64,000 bases of DNA from Mesostigma viride. Its lineage: Eukaryota; Streptophyta; Mesostigmatophyceae; Mesostigmatales; Mesostigmataceae. This document shows positions 41,036-49,947 of the stretch, piece after piece. The stretch covers positions 1,145,795 to 1,209,794 of the forward strand of contig RPFO01000246.1 of assembly GCA_009746045.1 (NCBI GenBank). Direction: 5' to 3'. The notes under the pieces are model-generated. The model searched no databases, was not told the origin of the DNA, and worked only from the letters and a program-made list of their open reading frames with translations. Both the position numbers and the translations under genes were made by a program. Every line of letters starts with the position of its first letter. Position 1 is the first letter of the stretch.

Positions 41036-42730
41036 ATGGCTATCACGAACAAGAATGTCGCTAAGAAGCTTACCTACAACGAGGATGATGATGGGCAGGA
41101 TCGGCGGATGCCCAGAGACAACAACAAGAAGCCGGCTGGCGATGCGGCCATTTCCAAGAAAAAGAAAAAGAACAAAAAGACTCACAATGGTTGCCAGGAC
41201 GAGGGGACGGCGGCTGCAAAGCCGACCGACCTACCCCCCTCCCCTGCGAGGCCGGAGGCCGAGACGGCTCCCCCCGGGGAGACCGGCTTACCCTCGACTC
41301 CGGCGGCCGCCCCAGCCGCAACCACGGCTGGCGCGGCCATGGCTGCGGAGACCTCGGTGGTAAACCCCACTGAGGCTCCACAGTCCGGCCCCACGTTGCC
41401 ATCTCTTCGGGAGCGTATGCCCCGTCAGACGGCCTCGGTGGCACCGGACGGGACGATTACCTTTCGTCCCGCCACATCAAACCTTAATGTCCCTTTCGCC
41501 CAGGGACATAACCACATTGAGCTAACGTTTGGGCGACCCTCTGCGTCCCTTCTTCGCAAGAAGAAGGACATGGAGAGTATTAAACTCGCACGGGTGGTGC
41601 GAAAACCTGTGGAACCCATCGCCGGACAACCAATGTCCGACGATGAGGTATCCGACACTGCCAGTCTCCCCGATGGGGAGACTGAGATCAATCTTACCCC
41701 AGCGCTCCTGGCGGTCGAGCAGGCCGCGCTGGTGGCAAATGAAGAACGCCGAGCGCGGCAGCGGGACCGAGAGGTCCGCCGAGAGGCGGCTTTTCGGCTC
41801 GCCGCTAAGCGGCAAGAATATGAAGAGGAAGCCGCCCGTCGCCTGGCTACCCACCAGGCGATGGCGGACGCGTACCGCGAGGCCACCCAGCGGTTACGTG
41901 ACCTCTTAAAAAATGCTGACTATCCCATGCACTATGCGGACAGTCAAGACCTGGCCGAGCTTGCTCGGTCAGCACACTTTAAAACCATGTCCTCCATCAC
42001 CCAAGCCAGGGTCACGGAGGCCATCTTGGCCAAACATGGGGTGGTAGCTGAAGAAGCCCCCCCGCTGGAAACCACCAGCAAGAAACCCTCTCCCCCCCAA
42101 CCCCTGCAGTACAAGGAGGGACTGCTGGCCCTGGGCGCGAGGAAGGGCAAAGAGGCGGACTGTCCAGTCCGGCCTGCTATGATCATGGGAGAACCACTCC
42201 CTGACATACCCGAGGATGAGGCTGCCTTTCAGGCAGCCCTCCGGGAGCATGAGGTACGCAAGGAGATGAAGCGTCTCATGCGGGAGGAGGCCAGGAGGAG
42301 AGCAGAGGCAGACACCCCTGCCCGCCCCTCCACCGATGGGGCTGGACCCAGTGGGGTTACCCGGACACCCCCGGGCTCCCCCAGGGCCACCATGACCCCC
42401 CCTCCCCCTCCCCCACCACCCCAGGTTCGCCCTGTGGGTTGGGGCCCCCTCCCAAACCAGGGGGGGTGGCCAGGACCCCAGGAGGCCCTGGGGGGAGGTG
42501 CAGAGGTGCCACAGGCACCCAACAGGCCTGCTGAGGCCCCCCCAAGGAGCGGGGATGTCCTGGAACAGCTCGCCATTCTCCAGGCCCAGCTGGCCTCGTT
42601 GCAAGATCAGCAGTTAACAGCTAACCAGCTGCAAACTGTCGAGGGCCTGCGCGCCCTGATGTCGCGGTATGAGCGGGGGACCATCAACCTGGACCCCACC
42701 CGCCTGCAACAAGCAACCGACGCTTCTTGA
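41036..42730 (+). CDS. Element C ORF1, charged coiled-coil protein upstream of gag
   Basis: 564 codons from the first ATG after the LTR (MAITNKNVAKKLTYNEDDDG). Lys-rich start (KKKKKNKKTHNG), then Pro/Ala-rich. A charged helical block lies at about residues 225-290 (VEQAALVANEERRARQRDRE, RREAAFRLAAKRQEYEEEAA). A second Pro-rich stretch spans 440-500. A Gln/Leu-rich helix ends it (LEQLAILQAQLASLQDQQLT). It corresponds to element A ORF1 plus the first part of A gag. Likely a structural, gag-side protein; no enzyme motif. The stop overlaps the next frame at TTGA, so gag synthesis needs -1 slippage or re-initiation. Confidence 0.72.
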   Translation: MAITNKNVAKKLTYNEDDDGQDRRMPRDNNKKPAGDAAISKKKKKNKKTHNGCQDEGTAAAKPTDLPPSPARPEAETAPPGETGLPSTPAAAPAATTAGAAMAAETSVVNPTEAPQSGPTLPSLRERMPRQTASVAPDGTITFRPATSNLNVPFAQGHNHIELTFGRPSASLLRKKKDMESIKLARVVRKPVEPIAGQPMSDDEVSDTASLPDGETEINLTPALLAVEQAALVANEERRARQRDREVRREAAFRLAAKRQEYEEEAARRLATHQAMADAYREATQRLRDLLKNADYPMHYADSQDLAELARSAHFKTMSSITQARVTEAILAKHGVVAEEAPPLETTSKKPSPPQPLQYKEGLLALGARKGKEADCPVRPAMIMGEPLPDIPEDEAAFQAALREHEVRKEMKRLMREEARRRAEADTPARPSTDGAGPSGVTRTPPGSPRATMTPPPPPPPPQVRPVGWGPLPNQGGWPGPQEALGGGAEVPQAPNRPAEAPPRSGDVLEQLAILQAQLASLQDQQLTANQLQTVEGLRALMSRYERGTINLDPTRLQQATDAS

Positions 42731-43609
42731 GGGCCAACCCCCCTCTCACAGGTGTGTTTAACCCTCATAAAAAGGAATCCAAAATCAATATTGCTGGCTT
42801 GCCTGAGGGTCACACTGTTGAACAAGCTAAGCAATTTGTTTTTGCTTTGGAGTATGGGATGGAAGGTCTTAACCTTAGACATCAGTTTAAGGCTCTCAGG
42901 GCCTCCTCCACATTCCATCAATCATCTCCTGCAATCAGAGCATTGATTCAAACCTATCAGGAACGTACCCTGACACCTGAAGCAGCCATTGAACAGTGGC
43001 CTACCTTTATCACTGATCTGAAACAGCTAGTGCTTACCAATAACCACATGGAAGCAGTAGAACGTTTCAACTGGCTTGCTGCATATAAGGTGAACAAGAA
43101 TAACCTCTCTGGGGATGCAAAAACATACAGGGTAATGATTGAGAAAGACCTTGAGCTTCTCAAGCTCCAACCAAGGTATCTCATCCACACCTGGCTAACA
43201 AAAGCTAATTTGCAACCTTCTGTCCTGGCTACCCTGCTTACAGGCCTCAAGTCCCTCTGGGACAACTTCAGAGCTGCCATGCTCTATATCGAGGAGGCAG
43301 TGGACCCCCTGGGTACTGGCAACAACCAGGCCCAGGACCCCAAGGTCCAGGGTGTCCAAGGCCACAAACGCAAGGGGCAGGCCAGCCAGGGGGGGCACCC
43401 AAGACCCACAAGTCCTCCCACCAAGGGGGCAGTGGCTCTCAGGGGCGTGGCAACACGTGGCACCGTGTGCCCCTGCATGGCAACCCCAACAACAACAACA
43501 ACAACAACAACAACAGGTCCCAGCAGGGCAACAATAACAACAGGTCCCAACAGGGCCAAAACAACAACAACAACAGGTCCCAGCAGGGCCAGAACCGGTC
43601 CCAGCAGGG

Positions 43610-43640
<31 letters not shown>

Positions 43641-43668
43641 CAGCCTGGCAACCCTGGGGGGTCCATAA
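42727..43668 (+). CDS. Element C gag, capsid-like part
   Basis: This frame opens at 42727 (TTG AGG, no ATG), which suggests fusion to ORF1 by frameshifting. It encodes a helical capsid-like domain: LPEGHTVEQAKQFVFALEYG, FKALRASSTFHQSS, ERFNWLAAYKVNKNNLSGDA, LIHTWLTKANLQPSVLATLL, SLWDNFRAAMLYIEEAVDPL. After about residue 210 the meaningful reading moves to the next frame: this frame becomes a Thr-rich repeat, whereas the pol frame reads an Asn/Gln-rich linker and a zinc knuckle. The switch point is probably the seven-G run at 43389-43395. Confidence 0.72.
43389..43395 (+). promoter_or_regulatory. Seven-G run, candidate -1 frameshift site
   Basis: Upstream, the gag frame reads ...GQASQGG; one base back, the pol frame reads GGAPKTHKSSHQGGSGSQGR and on into the Asn-rich linker. 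A homopolymer G7 permits -1 slippage, but one missing G in the assembly would look the same. Confidence 0.45.
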
Positions 43669-46600
43669 GGTGCCTGAGGTGCTTCCAACGAGGGCACGCA
43701 CGGCACAACTGCCCCAACAACGACTCCCTGGCCAACGGGGTGGATCTCTGCCCGGGCTGCTGGCACGCACGTCATCCCCTGGGGCCTCCAGGCAGCCGTT
43801 GCAACAGGCCTCGCTACCCAAATCAATGTGAGTTCACTCACCTTATGTACTCTGAGGATGATGATCTCATTACCATTGGGGATGGCAACCAGGGCATAAT
43901 TGATTTTGAGGCAGCAACCTTACTGTCCTCCCAACACCCTGTTCTGGAACCTTACATAAAAGCACTAACCCCTACTGTTGACAACTCCATAGATATCAAG
44001 GAGCTTGCTCATCAGCTGCACCTAGCCATGGGTCATGAAACAGTGGCTGAGGAACTGGCCAGACGGCTGGGGGGTAGTAGCATGGGAAAACAACTCAGGA
44101 ATGCAGTAAAACTGGCTAGACAACACTGTCAAGAATGTCAGTTCAATAGCCCCAAACCTCAAAAATGGCATACTGCAACTCCTTCCACCAATAGGGGCAT
44201 GATAGTGGGGGATGTGATGCACATCAACAAAGATGTCCAACCCTACCTGATCCTAAAAGACTCATGGTCCAGGTTCACAGTAATGGAACCCCTACCTGGC
44301 ATGTCTGCAGGGCAGCTACGTGTTGCACTCATGATTGCTTTACCCAGATTCTACCCAGTTGACAGAATTTTGCTTGATCAACAATTTTCTTGTCTGACTG
44401 ACCTGGAAGGGTGTGAAGCAATAGAGATTGCTGGGCTGGAAGATCATGAGGGTCAGGGGGTCATTGAAAGAACCATCAGATCTGTCAAAACCCTACTAGC
44501 CAAAAATCCTTCCAAGGATGCTACTTCAGGGGTCTATTGTGACAGGGCACTCTGGTGTCATGAAATGTGCACAACCCTAAACATGAGACCTGTCTTGCAT
44601 GCCACGTGGGGTGAAGTAATCCCAGCAGGCCTGCAGGCAGGTGTATATCCCCCAGAGGTGATAGCACTGTACAACACTGCACGTGCACAAACCTCAGCAA
44701 AACTGGCAGAAAAAGATAAAACCCATTCCAGGCCAGTATTCCAAAAAGGTGATCAAGTTCTCTATTACAAGGAAAACAGCTTTGGTAAGGTTGGAACTTG
44801 GCTAGGTCCAGTTACCATCCGTGGATTTACCAAAAACAGCAAGACCGTGGAGGTCAAGCACAATATCAATGGGAAGCGTCACAGGGTGAGCTGTCATAGA
44901 ATTAAGAAGTATTATTCTCCCATGGCAGACGTGCCTGGGGAAGAGTCTTTAAGCATGGACTCACTACTTCTATCTGGCAACTCCAGCATGCCCAGCAGTA
45001 GCTCTGAGCCACCAATTACTGCTGTTGACAGCACCACAGCACCCTCTGTGAACCCTTCCACCCTCAGTGAAGCCAGGCCCACTTCACAACCTGGGGATTG
45101 CTTAACCAGGCACGAGGTAGCTGGGTTGGAAGCATTAGCTCAGCCCCAAGGCACCAAATTGTCTGCCAACCCTCCCGCTCTGAGGTCAAGATTGGCAGTC
45201 GCCTTGCAAGCATTACACAGGTCACATAAGCAACAAGCTGCTGTGGCCGCAGGGTTGGCAAAAGTCTCAGCTGTGTGCACTAGTCAGGACCCCTGGACCC
45301 TGGCAATAGACACTCAGGCACAGGTCAGTGTGATCAGTGCACAAGCCATCCCTGGTCTTGAGATTGCACCTTCATTTTGGGCACGGGTGCAGGATTTCTC
45401 AGGCCAAAGCTCACTGGATGTAGTGGGACAAGTGATGCTCCCTATACTTGGTATTCAGACACCCTTCCAGGTGGTGGAGGGGTACTCTGGTAACACCTTG
45501 TTGGGGGAACCTTTTGTATCCTATCCTGGGGTGCTTATCTCAGCTAATGAGCTCAGTGTCACAGGGGTGGGTGCAGTTCCTCTGGACCACTTTAAAATCC
45601 CTCTCTCCAGTATTGTCCCTGGTATGGATGCTGTCATCAAGGCAGTCAACACTCAGTATGCACCAGGGGAGATCCCTGATCTGGACAAGTTAGTGCACAG
45701 CCAGTTCCTCCATCCCTCAGCCTTTGGGCTGGGTAAGTGGGACATAGCCATGCACTCACCCCACCAAATCTCCCACGTCATACAAGAATGCAAAACACAA
45801 AAAGGGTTTACCAAGTGGCTGATGGCCATTGTCCACCAAGCCAGGCAGGAATGGGTCCTGCCCAACCCCAAAAACCCTCAATACAAACCGCCTGTCACCC
45901 CTTCATGGGACGTGCCAGAGGGAGCCAAAAAGCTCAGATTAAAATTTGTTCTCAAACAAAAACCACAAAAAGTGGGCTCCCCAATCTTCCATGCCAGACC
46001 ATGTGTCACAGAATTAAAGGGGACATCCACACTGCCAAAAGGGGAAACATACACACCTGGGCTGCAACAAACCTCACTCAGGATCATGCTCTCCCTATTC
46101 CTCCACAACCTCAATGCAGGCCAAGACTATGTCTGCAAAGCCACTGATATTAAAAGGGCCTTCCTCAGGGGGGACCCAGAAAAGGCTGAATCTGTGTGGA
46201 AAGGGAAGGTGTACGTGGTAGACACCCCAGCTGTGTGGAAACCTTATATTGATGAGCCCCACCTTATCATCAACATTGGGGTGGAAGGGCTTGTCAGTGC
46301 CCCAAAAATTTTCAGAGACTCAGCAGAGGAAGTATTCAAAAAGCTCAAGGCCACGTATGATGACCTGGACCCATGCTTTTTTGTTGTACCCACCCCCTCT
46401 GGACTGCTGTTCTTTGTGTGGCATGGAGATGACCAACTCATTTGTGGGCCTAGAGCTGAGGTGGAAACCTTTATTCAGCAGGTCCAGGAATCATATGAGA
46501 TTGGCAAACAGGTGGAATTGAGCACAACCCCCATCCAGTTCTGTGGCATCATGTTGCAGCTGCATAGGCAGCCAGATCAGTGGGTCTGCTCTCTCTCCCC

Positions 46601-47354
46601 TCCTGCAGAATATATCCAAGATTGTCTAGATCTGCTGCAGGACAACTACCTCCCCTTACATATGTGTGCCACTGTTCAGGGCAAACTGGGGTGGTGGTCA
46701 GCCATCTGTGGGGCTCCCTTAGCTGTCATCAGCAGGGTCACCCATGATGTTCTAGTCAAGATCAAATGCAGTCACATCAGGAAGTTGGTCAATGACTGTC
46801 CCCCCCTCATCCTCCATGGCCTGAATCTGATGGAAGACATCCACATCCAATGTGTCATGGACAGCTCCATGGAGAGCAGAACAATCAATCAGATGGGGGC
46901 ACGGGAATCAGGGCTGTTTTTTCTCACCAACAGGTCAGATTACATGTCCCTCACTTCCTGGTACAGCAGGCTACACCGCAGAAAACCTGGCAGCAGCAAC
47001 TCAGCTGAATGTCGTGCTGTGGTGTCTGCTGCATTGCATGCTCGTTCCCTGCAGCACATGCTCACCTGGCTACAAACCCAGGCAGGCAGCACATGCAATG
47101 TCATCTCACATCTCTATACTGACAGCCAATCTGTGATCAGTTTTCTAACCAAGAAATCTGTCTCTGCTGCTGTCCACACTGACTTGGATTGGGTGATCCT
47201 CAAACAGGAGGCCACCTATTTTTCCAGCTGGACTCATGTGGATGATGAGGACAACCCAGCAGACGCTCTCACGAAGCTGCGGGATGCTGCTGGCCAACAG
47301 TACCAGCTCCTCTTTCAGAACATGAACCCCTATGATATCAGAGTCAGTGTTTGA
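43467..47354 (+). CDS. Element C pol polyprotein (integrase, protease-like, RT, RNase H)
   Basis: Open for 1295 codons from 43467; the frame is entered by slippage, so the first Met is not the real start. Asn/Gln-rich linker (1-60). Zinc knuckle C69-C72-H77-C82 (CX2CX4HX4C), second Cys/His cluster 95-112. Integrase zinc site H185, H190, C221, C224; core Asp249, Asp304, Glu334 (29 residues between the last two). Basic tail near 430-490. Protease-like AIDTQAQVSVIS at about 613-624 with LLGEPFVSYPG near 680. RT: DIKRAFLRGD, then HGDD at 986-989. RNase H-like: MDSSMESR, SWYSRLHRRKPGSSNSAECR, DNPADALTKL near 1260. In ordinary copia elements the protease precedes integrase. Confidence 0.88.
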
Positions 47355-47728
47355 ATAAATGACTGGCCATAGCACAGTACACAACCACCACACCCCCTTA
47401 CCACAGCGATAGCTGCTGGGCGCCATAAAATTCAACACATTCGTTGTGGGGTGTGAGTGCTGGCTAGGTCAGATTTGTATCCATTTGCAGCTTGAGGACA
47501 CAAGCTTTGTATCCATTTACTTAATGTGTGCTTCAGTACCTGGCCAAACCAGCCAGCTGTGTACACCTTATTTAATGTGCAATATAACACCTGGCCAGAA
47601 CAGCCAGCTGTAACCAACCTGGCTCAACCAGCCATGTCTCTTTTGTACCCCTAATCAACTTAAAAACAATAACAATAATGTTGGGGGTGCAGACCTGCAT
47701 TAAGAAATAAATAATAAAACAATACTGG
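47355..47728 (+). other. Element C 3' untranslated region
   Basis: Contains CTGGCCAAACCAGCCAGCTG-type repeats (three, 47530-47640), GGGCGCC near 47418 and an A-rich end, AATAAATAATAAAACAATAC, before the 3' LTR, which probably includes the primer tract. No ORF. Confidence 0.6.
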
Positions 47729-48201
47729 AGTTAGTCTCCATGCTTTGCTGTAGACTAAGTCTCAAAGGCATTGTGAATACAACGTATGAATAAGCCTTGT
47801 AAACCCATGTTGGTATGTGAATATAAATACCACGTGGGCTATGCAGATAGGGATGCTAGTCGAGTCGCATACGTTTCCCTAGATAGGTACTTTGGGTACT
47901 GAGGTACGTGACAGATGTCAGTACCCAGTATACGTAGTGTCCTGTCATTGGACGGTACTAGAGTATCCTAGATAGGGACCGTACTGCAGCGTGCATTGAT
48001 TTGTGATCGCACGATGCAGTGACTAGGCAGCTACCTGTCATCGTGCGGCCTCGGGCCAACGGTCTGCACCCAACGGTCACTGGCGGCGCAGCCGGTGAGA
48101 GGAACGTTGATAAAGGGTAAACCTATTTTCTAATGAACCAAGCAATTCATTGCTCCAAGCTTTCAGTGTTCTCAAGCAATATATCCCACCGCATTCTAAC
48201 T
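47729..48201 (+). repeat. 3' LTR of element C
   Basis: Matches the 5' LTR except for one extra T; ends TTCTAACT, then TGTAT. Confidence 0.92.
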
Positions 48202-48252
48202 TGTATGTATGTATGTATGTATGTATGTTTGTTTGTTTGTTTGTTTGTTTGT
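48202..48252. repeat. TGTA then GTTT microsatellite, right part
   Basis: About six TGTA units followed by about six GTTT units, the continuation of the 40375-40545 repeat beyond element C. Confidence 0.9.
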
Positions 48253-48381
48253 TTAATTGCTCAATTAATTGTTTGTTTGGTTGACAGTGCGTAGTCACCA
48301 CTTTGTCCACTGCACGCCACACTTAACTGCACTTGTCACTTCACAATTCCTATTCATTGTGCTGGCGTTTCTTAGACATCT
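48253..48381. other. Short intronic spacer between elements C and D
   Basis: Ordinary sequence ending CATCT, the target site of element D. Confidence 0.5.
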
Positions 48382-48998
48382 AGTTGTAAGAGTGAGAATG
48401 CCACGAATTCCGCCATGGTTCTTGCAGGAAGTTGCCTTTATTAATAACAAGGAAACACAGACGTAAGTCACGTCACTTCCAAGACTGCACGCAGCACAGG
48501 CGACAGGGTCGCAGTGCCCAGAGAACGTGCACGCAAGAACTAGCGTCCCGGTGCGACCAAGTCACACATACAGGTTGTTAGGGACGCGTCCAAGTAATCA
48601 GCTGCACTGTCACAGCCGAACTGTCAATCAATTGATTACACAGACTCTGGCACGCCTTTGGCGCGCAGATCTATCAATTGTCCATACGGCTAGTCCTGTG
48701 GACCTATCCGTACACTACTCAGCATCAATTGTCTCATAGGTCCTGGCGCGCTACAGCACGCCTACCTATCAATTGACCATCAAGTCCTGTACAAGTCCTG
48801 TCAACGTCCTGCGGACTATCAAAGTGACACTTGTACATCCTGTGTCCGTACGCGCCCACAGTGGCGCGCCGGGTACTGTCGGCACAGCCTAGGAAACGTC
48901 ATAACTTTTACGTTCCTTAACCAAATGAGGCGTTCAAGGTGCCGTTGGAAAGAGCGTAACAATCTCTATCCATCTAACGTAAATCCTTTACGTTAACT
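48382..48998 (-). repeat. 3' LTR of element D
   Basis: Near-identical to the 5' LTR. Preceded on the minus strand by AAAGAAAAGAAGGGATTGG, a polypurine tract that fixes the LTR edge. Confidence 0.92.
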
Positions 48999-49947
48999 CC
49001 AATCCCTTCTTTTCTTTAGGGATCACATCCCCTGCCAGGGACCCTTGAAGTAGCTTGAAATGTCCTTCACTCCAGCTTGAAGCTTGAACAGATGTCTTTA
49101 ATGGCCATGCCATTCCCCCAGCCCTTTCTTTTAAGGAACTGGAAAAGAAACAGATCTGCCACAGGGAAAACCATTCCATGAGAAATGGATAAAAACCTAT
49201 GGAAGTGGCATTACAGAGTACCACCAGATATTAGAAGCACACAAAATTAAATACATACAGGTTAATTCTATGAGGTCTTCTCCAGGAATTAATCCCATCA
49301 CCTCGGTAGAGCCTCCAGTACAATGACCTTCTGGCGGTGAGTTACATTAATCCCAGATACTAATCCCATAAAACCCAGTACATATTCAATATAAGTACAA
49401 TAAATCCATGACAATTAAAATACCACTTGACAAAGTAAGGCGTATTACAATAGTTTGCCTGTCATTCTCTCAACAGGGGTCTATTGGCGCCCGTCTTACG
49501 GCGCCCGTCTACTTGCCAGATGGTAAACTGCCACAGCAAACAAATGACAAAATGAAACACATAGGCAACAATTAAATCCTGCCCTGGGGAACTAGGGAAG
49601 TCTGAACAGGCAAACACCTGAACAGGCCAGCTTGTAGAAACATAATACCAGGGAATCGAACCCCGCCCTATAAACCCCAGAATAAAGGTTCCCAGACCAT
49701 TGTGAGAAGTATGTACAAATATACATTTCTTTTAAAATAGAATACATGGTCTGTAATGGACCTGTCAACCTTGTGTAGTCAACAGCATGAACCCCAGCCA
49801 AAACCTGGCTGTATCCTGATTAAAATCAGAGTGAGTGTACCATGGTCCATGAGCCTTAGTACAGACTAAAATACAGGTATTATGCCAGTCACAATGCTGA
49901 CACTACCACACAATCTGCTCTCCAATGCCCTATAACCAGGCACCAGC
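48999..49947 (-). other. Element D 3' untranslated region
   Basis: About 950 bases, no ORF of note. Contains the T-arm-like hairpin at 49649-49665 and two GGGCGCC copies near 49490-49505. Ends in the polypurine tract. Confidence 0.65.

Larger units (their letters stand above)
40546..48201 (+). mobile_element. Retrotransposon C (copia-related), near-intact
   Basis: 7656 bp with LTRs of 472 and 473 bp. The LTRs appear to differ by a single inserted T (CAAGCTTCAGTG versus CAAGCTTTCAGTG). Flanked by TGTAT on both sides (40541-40545, 48202-48206) inside a microsatellite. It carries three long ORFs with no stops: ORF1, gag and a 1295-codon pol, each one frame behind the last (-1). The near-identical LTRs and open frames make this the youngest and most plausibly active element here. 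It lies in intron 2 of the pogo-like gene, in the same direction. Confidence 0.92.

Noticed and set aside
41070-42604. Several minus-strand ORFs up to 211 codons opposite element C ORF1
   Set aside because: GC-rich antisense shadows of an intact plus-strand ORF.
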